The notes: generated by a model from the letters alone, not told the origin. Numbered from the stretch's first letter, positions 8,720-17,700 are shown. The stretch is DNA of 43,593 bases from Clostridium luticellarii (GCF_002995845.1 NZ_PVXP01000024.1:1-43593); one strand, 5' to 3'. Made by a program: numbers and translations.

Positions 8720-11224
8720 ATGGATATTTCATTTTTGGGAGGAGCCCGGGAGGTGGGAGCCAGCTGTATACTGCTTACGATATATAATAAAAATATATTG
8801 CTTGATTGCGGCATAAGGCAGAGTTCCTCCAAGGATTCCCTGCCTGATTTCAAATTGATTCAGGATAAAGGCGGTGTAGATGCCATTGTGATAAGTCATG
8901 CACACATGGATCATATAGGTTCTCTCCCAATCATAAGCAGGGAATACCCAGAAGCTAGGATATACACAACTAGAATGACCAAGGATTTAATGAGGGTTCT
9001 GCTCTATGACAGCCTGAAAATTATGAATCACAGGGAAGGAGAAATTCCCCTGTATGCAGAAAAGGATGTCATAAGCATGCTAAATCGTGTATTCCCCATA
9101 AACTACATGGTTAAATTCTCTATATTTGATAATATAGTTCTTACTTTCTATATGGCAGGACATATAGCGGGAGCCAGCTGTGTTTATATTACTACTCCGG
9201 AAGGTTCGTTTTTTTATTCCGGGGATTTTTCACTGTTTTCCCAGAAGACCGTAGAGGGATTGAAACTGCCAAAATTGAGGCCGGATGCGGCAATTTTCGA
9301 ATCCACTTATGGTGATAGACTCCATTCAAACAGACAGGTGGAGGAAGAAAAACTTGTGGATATAATAGATGAATGCATCAGTGAAAAAGGTAAAATGCTA
9401 ATCCCGGCCTTTGCACTTGGAAGGGCACAGGAGGTAATTCTGATCATAAAAAAGGCAATAAACAAAAAAATGCTGAAAAATGTTAAAGTTTATGTGGATG
9501 GAATGATAAGAGATATAAACAGAACCTATAAATTGAACCCGCTGTATCTTAAAAATTCTCTGGGCAAAAAGATACTGAAGGGTATTGAACCATTTTATGA
9601 CGACAATATAATTGCAGTAAAGGATAATGAAACCAGAAAAAATATATTGGAAAGCGAAGAGCCTTGTGTGATAATATCCAGCTCGGAAATGCTTACAGGG
9701 GGTTACAGTCAGTACTATGCAGAGAAAATAGCTGCCCTGGAAAAGGGATATATAGTTATAACCGGCTACCAGGATGAAGAATCACCAGGGAGAAAACTGC
9801 TGGATCTTTTGAAAAATGAAGAGAATAAAAAATTATGTATAAATGAAAAAACCATTGAAGTGAAGTGTAAAGTTGAGAAAATAGGCCTTTCAGCTCATAG
9901 TGACAAATTTGAAATAAAGTCTTTAATTCATCTTTTAAATCCAAGAAGTATATTTATTGTTCATGGAGATGAAAAGGTAGTGGAGGGTTTTTCTAGAGAA
10001 CTTTTTTCGGAAGTGACTGGAGAAATATATGCTCCTAAATGTGGGGAAAGTTATGAAATATATGTACACAGACCTCGAAAACAGCGGGAAAGATATATAG
10101 GCAAAATCATGAATTCCTATGAAGAATTAGATGAAGGCAATGTGAGAAATCTATGGGGATTTGTGTCTTCTAATTATGAAAAAAAGTTATTTACGCTGGA
10201 AGAACTCTTCTATATATGGAGAGGTCGTAATAAATTGGGAAATTCTTTTGAGCATTTTCAGAAAATCATAATTGATTCTCCATATTTTGAGAGTGACAGC
10301 AAAAGGTTGTTCTTGTTTGGCTGTCAGGAGGAGGAAAAGATACGAAAAATTCTAGATAAGAAAGAGCTCAAACCCAATGAATTGAGGGAGATCGTATATG
10401 AACATTTTGGCAAATTTAATTTTAAAAAAGCCAGCTATATATATGATGAGAAAAAAATTATTTTAAGCTTTGATTTCCCGGCTGTAGTGGATAAAGATAT
10501 ATATGATGTTATAAAAAAATTTCAGGAAAAACTGGGATGGAAGGTTGAAATAAGTAATAAGGTAAATATAAATGCAGTTTCAGAAGTGGTAAAAAAATTT
10601 TTGCGGCAGGAAGATATAAGCAAGATATCTTATAGGCTGGAGAAAAATGAAGTTCTGGTAATTTTGGCTTCAACGCCTGATATAAAAGAGAGCAGATCCA
10701 GGGAATTTAAAAATATTACGGGAATGGATATTTTGATTAGATCTACCATGAATTCAGCTTCTAATTCTAAAGGTACAGATGGCATAGTTGTAAAAACTGA
10801 TAATGCTTATAATGTTATGGAACAAAACAAGGCTTTACAATTCATCGATGATTTTTTTTACAATCAAGAATTTAGCCCCTATAGGAAAAGCGTAAAATCT
10901 TTTTTGGATAAGAAATATATAGAACTGTCTTTTATAAGCCCTATAATAGGGAAAAAATATAAAGAAAGCATTAAAAAAATAGCAGATAGTATAGGTTGGG
11001 ACATAAGTGTCTCAGGGAGTGCAAATCAAAATGAGATAATAAAGATGGCTGTAGAGCTCTGTAAAAAGGAAGGTATAGAATTTAGAAAAAATCCTGCTTT
11101 TAATGCCCTTGACTTGAGTGTAGAGCTAAAAATTAAAGACAGTTGTCTGAAAAGCATGGAAGAAAAACTGAAGCTGATAAAAACTGAGTTTGGGTATAAG
11201 ACAGGTTGTGTATTGAAATGGTAA
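8720..11224 (+). CDS. Beta-CASP metallo-beta-lactamase (predicted RNA-processing nuclease) with duplicated C-terminal module
   Basis: This is an 834-aa cytoplasmic protein. ATG 8720 follows AAGGGAG and begins MDISFLGGAREVGASC, the normal family start. Metal ligands of the MBL fold are visible: SHAHMDHIG (HxHxDH), GHIAGASC and SGDFS. The beta-CASP segment has ESTYGDR, IPAFALGRAQE, GLSAHSD and FIVHGDE, so residues 1-440 form a CPSF73/RNase J-like catalytic unit. The remaining 390 residues are unusual. Segments near 573-650 (EKKIILSF...EKLGWKVEIS) and 726-805 (DKKYIELSF...ADSIGWDISVS) look like two copies of one module of about 75 aa, each a beta strand pair then helix, possibly KH-like RNA binding. 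The family is known for RNA maturation and decay. The target is unknown. It is monocistronic. Confidence 0.88.
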   Translation: MDISFLGGAREVGASCILLTIYNKNILLDCGIRQSSSKDSLPDFKLIQDKGGVDAIVISHAHMDHIGSLPIISREYPEARIYTTRMTKDLMRVLLYDSLKIMNHREGEIPLYAEKDVISMLNRVFPINYMVKFSIFDNIVLTFYMAGHIAGASCVYITTPEGSFFYSGDFSLFSQKTVEGLKLPKLRPDAAIFESTYGDRLHSNRQVEEEKLVDIIDECISEKGKMLIPAFALGRAQEVILIIKKAINKKMLKNVKVYVDGMIRDINRTYKLNPLYLKNSLGKKILKGIEPFYDDNIIAVKDNETRKNILESEEPCVIISSSEMLTGGYSQYYAEKIAALEKGYIVITGYQDEESPGRKLLDLLKNEENKKLCINEKTIEVKCKVEKIGLSAHSDKFEIKSLIHLLNPRSIFIVHGDEKVVEGFSRELFSEVTGEIYAPKCGESYEIYVHRPRKQRERYIGKIMNSYEELDEGNVRNLWGFVSSNYEKKLFTLEELFYIWRGRNKLGNSFEHFQKIIIDSPYFESDSKRLFLFGCQEEEKIRKILDKKELKPNELREIVYEHFGKFNFKKASYIYDEKKIILSFDFPAVVDKDIYDVIKKFQEKLGWKVEISNKVNINAVSEVVKKFLRQEDISKISYRLEKNEVLVILASTPDIKESRSREFKNITGMDILIRSTMNSASNSKGTDGIVVKTDNAYNVMEQNKALQFIDDFFYNQEFSPYRKSVKSFLDKKYIELSFISPIIGKKYKESIKKIADSIGWDISVSGSANQNEIIKMAVELCKKEGIEFRKNPAFNALDLSVELKIKDSCLKSMEEKLKLIKTEFGYKTGCVLKW

Positions 11225-11331
11225 ATATAAAATGTGGCTTATTGCATACAGATATGAGGAACATAAAATAATTAATCATAGAAGATTTAGACAAAATATG
11301 ATAATATTATATTTAAATATAGGAAGGGGAC

Positions 11332-11688
11332 ATGTTAATGAAAAATAGAAATCAAGGTACGAAAACAGCAGAAGTATCAATGTATTTTTCAGAATTTGAA
11401 GTACCTCCAATGCAGGATGTTCTCATCATTGGTAAAAGATCTCCTATTGGCCCGGAGGCCGCCAGAAGAATGGTAGACATGCTTTCTCCAGAACAATATG
11501 AAGTGATTAAAATAGAACATAAATATGTAGAGGCAATTGTAATTAAAAAATCTTTAGTAAATCTGATTCCTGAGAATAAGTTGATTTCTATAATTATGGA
11601 GGAAGGAGGTAAAATTGCTGACGAAACAATGATTATAAAAGCACAGGTTAGTATAACATTGCATGTTAGTAAATCCATAGATTTATGA
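11332..11688 (+). CDS. Hypothetical protein, 118 aa
   Basis: I do not recognise this protein. It starts at ATG 11332, or more probably at ATG 11338, since AGGAAGGGGA ends at 11330 and the second start has better spacing. The sequence is soluble with alternating strands and helices: YFSEFEVPPMQDVLIIGKRS, then GPEAARRMVDML, then three hydrophobic strand-like segments (YVEAIVIKK, KLISIIMEEGG, MIIKAQVSITLHV). No signal peptide, membrane helix or Cys/His motif is seen. Its stop overlaps the start of the CBS-GGDEF gene (ATGA), so the two are translationally coupled and may act together as a signalling pair. Confidence 0.7.
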   Translation: MLMKNRNQGTKTAEVSMYFSEFEVPPMQDVLIIGKRSPIGPEAARRMVDMLSPEQYEVIKIEHKYVEAIVIKKSLVNLIPENKLISIIMEEGGKIADETMIIKAQVSITLHVSKSIDL

Positions 11689-12563
11689 TACAGAATGTTT
11701 TAGGTATAGCGGATAAAAATTTTGTGAAAGTTAATATATTTTCAGGAGTAAATTCCATTCAACACCATTTTTATGAAAATGATATCGTGTGTTTTGTAGT
11801 TTATGATTCTGATGAATTGGCTGGCATAATTACAGAAAAAGAACTGATCGGGGCCCATCCCAACAGAATAATTGCAGATGTCATGTCAGATAAATATGTT
11901 TGTTTGAATGGAGACACTTACATATGGGAATTGATGGAAATATTTAACACGGATAGAGAACTGGAAGTTGTATTGATAAAAGAAAAGAATGTAATTGTAG
12001 GATTTATTACAAGAATAGTTCTAAAGATAGAATTGGGAAAACACATTGATCTGCTTACAGGACTTTATAAAAATGATTATATATTTTATTATGCTTATAA
12101 ATTTATTATGGAGAGTAAAGAGGTCTCGATTATATTTATGGATCTGGACAATTTTGGTTTTATAAATAAAAAATACGGCCATATAAATGGAGATAAAATA
12201 TTAAAATCAATAGCTTGTATAATAAAAGAAAATATTGGTTTAGATGAGGACATCTATCTCTGCAGATATGCAGGAGATGAATTTGCCATGCTGACACTGA
12301 AGCCTTTAAATGAAAACAAGATATTGTCTGAAAGATTGATAGAATCAATAAAAAGCGGCAGTTTTCCAGACGAGATTCCGGTTTCAATATCCATAGGTAT
12401 GGCGGAATATAGAGCAGACAACCTACATGAAGAGAGAGATGTATTTGAGTTAGTAAACAAATTGGTCAATTCTGCAAGCCTTGCATCTACCAAGGCTAAG
12501 AGTATGAGCAGTCACTTATTTGTAGCAGAGAGTATGGATGACATATGCTTTAATGAAAAATGA
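11685..12563 (+). CDS. CBS-domain GGDEF protein (predicted diguanylate cyclase)
   Basis: This is a 292-aa soluble protein. Residues 1-115 resemble a CBS pair (strands around VCFVVYDSDELAGIITEKELIG and VVLIKEKNVIVGFITRIVL), which usually binds adenosyl nucleotides. Residues about 120-280 are a GGDEF domain: DLLTGLYKNDY, FMDLDNFGFINKKYGHINGD and the signature RYAGDEF. The first Gly is Ala (AGDEF), a variant found in some active cyclases. The RxxD inhibitory site normally upstream is absent. Predicted activity is c-di-GMP synthesis tuned by a nucleotide at the CBS pair; a degenerate GTP-binding receptor is possible. It overlaps the 118-aa gene by 4 bp and ends at a shared bidirectional terminator. 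Confidence 0.82.
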   Translation: MIQNVLGIADKNFVKVNIFSGVNSIQHHFYENDIVCFVVYDSDELAGIITEKELIGAHPNRIIADVMSDKYVCLNGDTYIWELMEIFNTDRELEVVLIKEKNVIVGFITRIVLKIELGKHIDLLTGLYKNDYIFYYAYKFIMESKEVSIIFMDLDNFGFINKKYGHINGDKILKSIACIIKENIGLDEDIYLCRYAGDEFAMLTLKPLNENKILSERLIESIKSGSFPDEIPVSISIGMAEYRADNLHEERDVFELVNKLVNSASLASTKAKSMSSHLFVAESMDDICFNEK

Positions 12564-12598
12564 TCATTTTATCATAGACAAGTAACAGTAGAGAAAAT

Positions 12599-12650
12599 AA
12601 AGTACAGATATCAAATAATGAAGATTTTTTGATATCTGTACTTTATTTTT
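12599..12650. terminator. Bidirectional rho-independent terminator
   Basis: A perfect 17-bp stem (12599-12615 with 12628-12644; arms begin AAAGTACAGATATC) has A-rich and T-rich flanks on both sides. It serves the converging CBS-GGDEF (+) and ddl (-) genes. Confidence 0.88.
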
Positions 12651-12651
12651 A

Positions 12652-13554
12652 TTAGTTATTACTTTTCAGGGAATATTCGATTATTTTGTCTAACAGCTCT
12701 GTAAAGGATATATTTACTGCATTGGCACTTTTGGGGAAAAGACTGTTTTTTGTCAATCCGGGAAGCGTATTCAATTCCAGTACATAGGGTATATTGTCCT
12801 TTACTATCATATCCACTCTTGCATAACTGCTGCATTTTAAAACTTTCCAGCATTTAAGGCATATTTTTTCTATCTCGCTCTGTAGAGATTTGTTAAGCTC
12901 CACTATTATCTCTTCCGAACCACCATCTGCATATTTTGAAGTGTAGTCAAAAAAATTGGCTTTAGGCCTTATGGAGATCAGTGGAAGCGGGTTGCCATTT
13001 AACATACAGCAGGTTATTTCATCACCTTTTATATATTTTTCAATTATGATCTCCCTGTCATAATTGAGAGCTAGTTTTACAGCATCTTCTACATATTTTT
13101 TATCTTTTACTATATTGGTAGCTACACTTGAACCTCCGCAATTTGGCTTCACCACTACGGGATAACCCATATCATCTAAGTATTTATAATCTATTTCCTC
13201 TGTTGAATTGATGCACATCCATTTTGCAGTATTAATTCCTGTGGATTCAAATATTTTTTTACTTATATCTTTATCCATGCAGATGCTGCTGGTTAGAGGA
13301 CCACAGCCGGAGTAAGGTATATCCATGGTTTCAAATACAGATTGAATTGTTCCATCTTCCCCGAATTTTCCATGAAGTGCGATAAATGCGAAATCTATAT
13401 CTTTTACTTTTGTGAAAACATCACTTTTTTTATCTATAACAATAGGTTTTACCTGGTACTTGTTTTTATCCAGATAATTCATTATTTCTTTACCTGAGTT
13501 TAATGAAACTTCTCTTTCTGAGGATATCCCACCCATTATAACACCTATTTTCAT
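12652..13554 (-). CDS. ddl: D-alanine--D-alanine ligase
   Basis: This 300-aa cytosolic ATP-grasp enzyme joins two D-Ala for peptidoglycan precursors. The N-terminus [20 protein letters not shown] is the family signature. Further motifs are [13 protein letters not shown], the ATP-grasp stretch [30 protein letters not shown], and the metal-binding end [15 protein letters not shown]. Length is slightly under the usual 300-360, as in clostridial short Ddl. It is divergent from a MocR-type regulator across 195 bp, a layout known for DdlR-ddl pairs. Confidence 0.93.
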   Translation of the reverse strand: MKIGVIMGGISSEREVSLNSGKEIMNYLDKNKYQVKPIVIDKKSDVFTKVKDIDFAFIALHGKFGEDGTIQSVFETMDIPYSGCGPLTSSICMDKDISKKIFESTGINTAKWMCINSTEEIDYKYLDDMGYPVVVKPNCGGSSVATNIVKDKKYVEDAVKLALNYDREIIIEKYIKGDEITCCMLNGNPLPLISIRPKANFFDYTSKYADGGSEEIIVELNKSLQSEIEKICLKCWKVLKCSSYARVDMIVKDNIPYVLELNTLPGLTKNSLFPKSANAVNISFTELLDKIIEYSLKSNN

Positions 13555-13647
13555 ATTTATTCCTCCATAATTTATTATTTATATGTTTCTAAATTTTCAC
13601 ACTCTGTTCTCAATATTTATTCTATACATCTGTCATGTAAAATAAAG

Positions 13648-13682
13648 AACCACATCTGGACTATTTTATTTAAGCTGTGGTT
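13648..13682. promoter_or_regulatory. Candidate operator in the ddl/MocR divergent region
   Basis: AACCACA (13648-13654) and TGTGGTT (13676-13682) are inverted repeats with 21 bp between them. A TATAAT (13693-13698) for the rightward gene lies 10 bp downstream. MocR regulators often bind spaced repeats in such divergent regions, but binding here is inferred. Confidence 0.35.
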
Positions 13683-13749
13683 TCATATAGAATATAATCC
13701 TTTATTTATATGCTCAATTGTGTAAAATATAAGTGAGGTGAAATCTAGT

Positions 13750-15198
13750 ATGTTCTCTAATATGAAAATAACAGATAATAAATTTGTATATATACAATTA
13801 AAGGATTATATTAAGAGTATGATATTGAAAGGACTATTAAGAGCAGATGAAAAACTGCCTTCTTCCAGAGAAATGGCCTCGATGTTAAACGTAAGCAGAA
13901 ATACAGTGATGTATGCCTATGAATTTTTACAGGATGAGGGATTTGTCTATATAAAAAAGGGAAAGGGCACCTTTGTTTCAGATATAAAAGTAAGTGTGGA
14001 GGAAAAGTGGAACATAGACTGGGAAGATGAAATAAACAGCTATGGAAAATTGTCAGAAAAATTAGATATAATCAAGCATGAAACAAAGTGGCAGAAGGGT
14101 ATGATATCTTTTAAAAGCATAGCTCCTGATGAAAAACTTTTCAACATAGAGGAATTTAAGAAATCCTTTCTAAACCGCATGTCTTTGGAAGGGGAAAAAG
14201 TATTGAATTATGGATATGCAAAGGGTTATAAATACCTTATAGAATATCTGCTTAAATATATGGAGAACAAGGGTGTTGATATAGAGGGAAAAGATATACT
14301 TATAACAAATGGATTTACAGAGGGATTTGATCTGGTGCTGACCTGCCTTACGAATAAGGGGGACAATATATTATGTGAAAATCCGACCCATAATACGGCT
14401 ATTAAAATCATGAAATTACACGGGCTGAATATAAAAGGAGTTCAAATAGGGAAAAAAGGGGTGGACTTGCAGGAGCTTGAGAAAAAATTAAAGAGAGACA
14501 AATATAAAATTTCCTATTTCATACCTTCTTATCATAATCCTACAGGTATTGTGATGTCTCCGGAAAACAGGGCAAAACTGTATAATGTGCTTAAAAATTA
14601 TAATGTTCCAATAATCGAAGATGGTTTTAATGAAGAACTCAGGTATTCAGGTACTCATGTGCTTCCTATAGCTGCTCTCAGCGGTAAAGGCAACAGTGTC
14701 ATATACATAGGAAGTTTTTCAAAAGTTCTGTTTCCGGGTATAAGGATAGGGTGGATATTATCGGATAAAGTACTTACAGGATATCTGGAAAGTATCAAAA
14801 GAGCCAGGAACATCCACACATCTTCACTGGATCAAGCAGTATTTTACGATTATCTGAAAAGTGGAAGTTTTCATAAATACATAAGAAAAGCCAGGAAAAT
14901 ATACAGGGAAAAGTATGAGTTTGCACTGGAATGTGCCCAAAAATATATACCCAGCAGAGAGATACTGGGGGAGGGAGGAATGCATATTTTTATAAAACTA
15001 AAAAATATAGACTCCAGACAGCTCTTAGAGAAATGCTGTGAGAGGAAAGTAATATTTACTCCTGGAGACATATTTTATGTAGATGACAGGGGCAGGGATA
15101 CTTTAAGACTTGGTTTTTCAAGAGTAAGTGAGGATAATATAGAAAGAGGATTTAAGATAATTGGTGAGGAAATTGAAAAATTAGGAGGGACAATATAG
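13750..15198 (+). CDS. MocR/GabR-type GntR-aminotransferase regulator (DdlR-like)
   Basis: This is a 482-aa fusion. ATG 13750 is preferred over GTG 13738, which lies within the GAGGTG ribosome site. Residues 1-75 form a GntR winged HTH (LRADEKLPSSREMASMLNVSRNTV, ... YIKKGKGTFVS). Residues about 110-480 form a fold-type I aminotransferase domain with PLP-binding landmarks: SYHNPTG, IEDGFNEELRY and the Schiff-base Lys in YIGSFSKVLFPGIRIGW. MocR proteins sense amino compounds or PLP. A MocR protein controlling D-Ala-D-Ala ligase (DdlR) has been described in Brevibacillus. Divergence from ddl here suggests the same job, sensing D-alanine via PLP. The stop overlaps the Nudix start by one base. Confidence 0.88.
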   Translation: MFSNMKITDNKFVYIQLKDYIKSMILKGLLRADEKLPSSREMASMLNVSRNTVMYAYEFLQDEGFVYIKKGKGTFVSDIKVSVEEKWNIDWEDEINSYGKLSEKLDIIKHETKWQKGMISFKSIAPDEKLFNIEEFKKSFLNRMSLEGEKVLNYGYAKGYKYLIEYLLKYMENKGVDIEGKDILITNGFTEGFDLVLTCLTNKGDNILCENPTHNTAIKIMKLHGLNIKGVQIGKKGVDLQELEKKLKRDKYKISYFIPSYHNPTGIVMSPENRAKLYNVLKNYNVPIIEDGFNEELRYSGTHVLPIAALSGKGNSVIYIGSFSKVLFPGIRIGWILSDKVLTGYLESIKRARNIHTSSLDQAVFYDYLKSGSFHKYIRKARKIYREKYEFALECAQKYIPSREILGEGGMHIFIKLKNIDSRQLLEKCCERKVIFTPGDIFYVDDRGRDTLRLGFSRVSEDNIERGFKIIGEEIEKLGGTI

Positions 15199-15752
15199 TG
15201 AAGAAAATATCGCAGAAGACACTGTACAAGGGAGATTGGATTAAATTAGAAGAGATAACTTACAGGGGTAAGAATCAGGAGCAGTTAAAGTGGGAGAGCA
15301 TAGAGAGAACCAATACTGTAAATACAGTTGTAATAATGGGCAGAATGGTTCCATCTAACAGATATGTGCTCATAAAGCAGTACAGACCCGCCATAGATGG
15401 TTATGTGATTGGATTTCCTGCAGGGCTGGTGGAAAGCGGGAGCCTGCCTGAAAATGCACTGAGAGAATTAAAGGAAGAAACGGGATATACAGGAAAAGTA
15501 AAGTCCGTGGGACTTTCTCTGTATTCAAATGCGGCACTGCTGACGGACAAGGTTAGGGTGGCCAAAGTGGAGATAGATGAAAATCTGCCTGAAAATAAAA
15601 ATCCCAAGCAGCAGCTGGAAGCGGCAGAGGACATACAGGTAATCACTTTGAAAAAAGATGAAATGAAGAACTTCTTTTTAAAGGAGCAGGCAAGTGGAAC
15701 TGCCATAGCCATGGGGCCCTGGTATGCTTTTTTTGGAATGGAGGGCATATAG
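15198..15752 (+). CDS. Nudix hydrolase (ADP-ribose pyrophosphatase-like)
   Basis: This 184-aa protein starts at GTG 15198, sharing one base with the preceding stop (TAGTG). It resembles the NudF/ADP-ribose pyrophosphatase group: VVIMGRMVPSNRYVLIKQYRPAIDGYVIGFPAGLVE followed by a Nudix box. The box is atypical. The core RELKEETGY, which carries the metal-binding Glu residues, is intact, but the preceding part (AGLVESGSLPENAL) is one residue short of the G-x5-E-x7-REL pattern and has no Glu at the first conserved position. Hydrolysis of ADP-ribose or a related nucleotide is expected from the family. Co-transcription with the MocR regulator is evident from the overlap. Confidence 0.85.
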   Translation: MKKISQKTLYKGDWIKLEEITYRGKNQEQLKWESIERTNTVNTVVIMGRMVPSNRYVLIKQYRPAIDGYVIGFPAGLVESGSLPENALRELKEETGYTGKVKSVGLSLYSNAALLTDKVRVAKVEIDENLPENKNPKQQLEAAEDIQVITLKKDEMKNFFLKEQASGTAIAMGPWYAFFGMEGI

Positions 15753-15782
15753 CAATACAACAGGTTCAAGTGGAGAGTTTGT

Positions 15783-15811
15783 TTGAAATATACTTATAAT
15801 TATGATATATT
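15783..15811 (+). promoter_or_regulatory. Candidate promoter of the ECF transporter pair
   Basis: TTGAAA (15783-15788) and TATATT (15806-15811) are 17 bp apart and lie about 44 bp before the ecfT start. Confidence 0.5.
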
Positions 15812-15854
15812 TTTAACATGAATGTATTGTAATTTGAAATTGAGGGTGTAATTT

Positions 15855-16661
15855 ATGGAGGATTGGCTTTTAAAAAAAGATGAGTATATTCCTACGGAAG
15901 ATAAAGATAAATTTATAGATAAAAGTATTTTTTCTATATTGCATCTTCTATCACTTATTAAGAGAGATAATAATCGTGAGAATAATATTCTATACAATTT
16001 AAATCCCGTGGGAAAATTATTTTTTACTATTTTGAATATAGTATTTTTATCTTTATCAAAAAGTTTTCATTATGTGCTGCTGGTAGATGTATATTTTTTG
16101 CTGGTTTTGAGTCTTCTGAACATAAGGGAGATAAAGAGGATATTGATTTTGAGTACAGCGGTACCTCTGTTTACGGTGATAATGCTCATACCTTCCATAA
16201 TGATGGGAAATGTGACAAACAGCATATTGCTTGTATTGAAAGTAGTGGGAACTATAATTGCCATAAATACTTTATCCTGTACTACAGGATGGCATGATAT
16301 AATAAAGGCATTAAAAAAGTTTTTTATACCGGATATATTTATTTTGGTATTTGATATAACTTTGAGATATATTTATATTTTGGGAGAGTTTGCACTGGAT
16401 ATGTTTTATTCCCTTAAGCTAAGGTCTGTAGGAAAAAATCACAACAAGTATTCTTCTGTTTCAAAACTTATGGGAAGCCTGTTTTTAAAGTCCAAGGAAA
16501 TGGGGGATGAAATGTATTGTGCCATGGAGTGCAGAGGATTTACCGGAGAATACATATCTCATGCAAAATTTAAATTCAAGCTGGTGGATTTTCTATATTT
16601 AATGGCGAATATTTTTATTATAGGTATGTATTTTTATATAACTGGAATGAGGTTGAGATGA
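15855..16661 (+). CDS. ECF transporter T component (CbiQ family)
   Basis: This 268-aa membrane protein starts at ATG 15855 behind TTGAGGGTG. After a charged N-terminal stretch of about 45 residues it has five or six hydrophobic segments. The two cytoplasmic coupling motifs that bind the ATPases are recognisable: SLKLRSVG and AMECRGFTGE (the Ala-Arg-Gly type). T components couple ATPase motion to a substrate-binding S component. It overlaps the ATPase gene by 4 bp. The operon next door is cobalamin synthesis, so cobalt is an attractive substrate, but no CbiM/CbiN or other S component is encoded in this window. Confidence 0.85.
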   Translation: MEDWLLKKDEYIPTEDKDKFIDKSIFSILHLLSLIKRDNNRENNILYNLNPVGKLFFTILNIVFLSLSKSFHYVLLVDVYFLLVLSLLNIREIKRILILSTAVPLFTVIMLIPSIMMGNVTNSILLVLKVVGTIIAINTLSCTTGWHDIIKALKKFFIPDIFILVFDITLRYIYILGEFALDMFYSLKLRSVGKNHNKYSSVSKLMGSLFLKSKEMGDEMYCAMECRGFTGEYISHAKFKFKLVDFLYLMANIFIIGMYFYITGMRLR

Positions 16662-17383
16662 TAGAATTTAAGGAAGTTTTTTTTAAGTATAAAGATGAAG
16701 AAGTGCTGAAGAATATAAATGTCAAAATAGAGCCGGGAGATTCAGTAGCACTTATAGGTGCCAACGGCAGTGGAAAATCAACTTTTTTAAAATTGCTGAA
16801 TGGAATAATATTTCCTACAAGCGGAAGCTATTATTTTGATAATGTAAAGATATCCCAGCATAAATTGGAACAGAGCAGCTTCTCCAAAAAATTTCATAAA
16901 AAAATGGGATTTGTATTTCAAAATTCTGATGCGCAGCTCTTCTGCTCCAGCGTATATGAAGAGGTGGCCTTTGGGCCAAGGCAGATGGGAATGGATGAGG
17001 CTGAAGTAAAAAAAAGAGTGGAAGATTGCTTGAATCTTTTAAATGTAAAGGATCTTCAGAACAAGGAACCGTATAATATAAGCGGAGGAGAAAAGAAGAG
17101 AGTTGCCATAGCTGCTGTACTTGCTTTAAATCCAGAGGTGTTGATTTTAGACGAACCTATGAGCGGTATAGATCCTAAAGGGAAAAAATTTTTAAATAAT
17201 TTGTTTATAGACTTGAATAAAGCCGGAAAGACTATAATATGTTCCACACATGATTTTGAATATGTGAAAGGACTTTTTAAACGTGTGCTGGTATTTTCAG
17301 AAGATCATCTTCTTATAAAAGATGATTCTTATGAGAGGATAATTGAGGATAATAATTTTCTGACAAAATATAATATCAAGTGA
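16658..17383 (+). CDS. ECF transporter ATPase (CbiO/EcfA family)
   Basis: This is a 241-aa ABC ATPase. Walker A GANGSGKST, Q-loop FVFQNSDAQLFC (the FQNPDxQLF type typical of ECF ATPases), signature SGGEKKR, Walker B VLILDEPMSGID and switch His in CSTHDFE are all intact. A single ATPase is encoded, so it would act as a homodimer as in CbiMNQO systems. ATG 16658 overlaps the ecfT stop (ATGATAG). The gene ends 46 bp before the predicted promoter of the cobalamin operon. Confidence 0.92.
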   Translation: MIEFKEVFFKYKDEEVLKNINVKIEPGDSVALIGANGSGKSTFLKLLNGIIFPTSGSYYFDNVKISQHKLEQSSFSKKFHKKMGFVFQNSDAQLFCSSVYEEVAFGPRQMGMDEAEVKKRVEDCLNLLNVKDLQNKEPYNISGGEKKRVAIAAVLALNPEVLILDEPMSGIDPKGKKFLNNLFIDLNKAGKTIICSTHDFEYVKGLFKRVLVFSEDHLLIKDDSYERIIEDNNFLTKYNIK

Positions 17384-17428
17384 TTCTTGGATTGGAGTTT
17401 TGCTTATAAGAAATGTTATATCTTTTAA

Positions 17429-17457
17429 TTGACATAAAAGTCGAATTATAATAAACT
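17429..17457 (+). promoter_or_regulatory. Candidate promoter of the cobalamin operon
   Basis: A consensus TTGACA (17429-17434) is followed after 17 bp by TAAACT (17452-17457). A better TATAAT at 17447-17452 is too close (12 bp). The transcript would start just before the riboswitch. Confidence 0.5.
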
Positions 17458-17477
17458 TAAAATATAATAAAATAGAT

Positions 17478-17660
17478 TTTAGGTACCTTATGCAAGGTTA
17501 AAAGGGAATGCGGTTAAATTCCGTAACAGCCCCCGCTACTGTATGTGATGACAAATTTTGATTTTTGAATTTTAAATAAAATCAAGGTAAATGTGAGTCA
17601 TGAGTCAGAATACCTGCCTAGTAATTATTTTGGCTTTCGGAGGGAAAGAAACTTTTAGTA
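17478..17660 (+). promoter_or_regulatory. Cobalamin riboswitch
   Basis: The conserved aptamer pieces are in order: GGTACCTTATGCAAGGTTAA, AAAGGGAATGCGGTTAAATT, the B12-box CAGCCCCCGCTACTGTA (near 17527), then GTGAGTCATGAGTCAGAATA and CCTGCC closing the core near 17618. It binds adenosylcobalamin or a related corrinoid and represses in its presence. A terminator hairpin follows at 17701-17735, so control is probably by premature termination of the 20-gene operon. Confidence 0.93.
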
Positions 17661-17700
17661 TGATTAACTTCTCAGCAAAAGCTGGGTTTTTATGTTAAAG

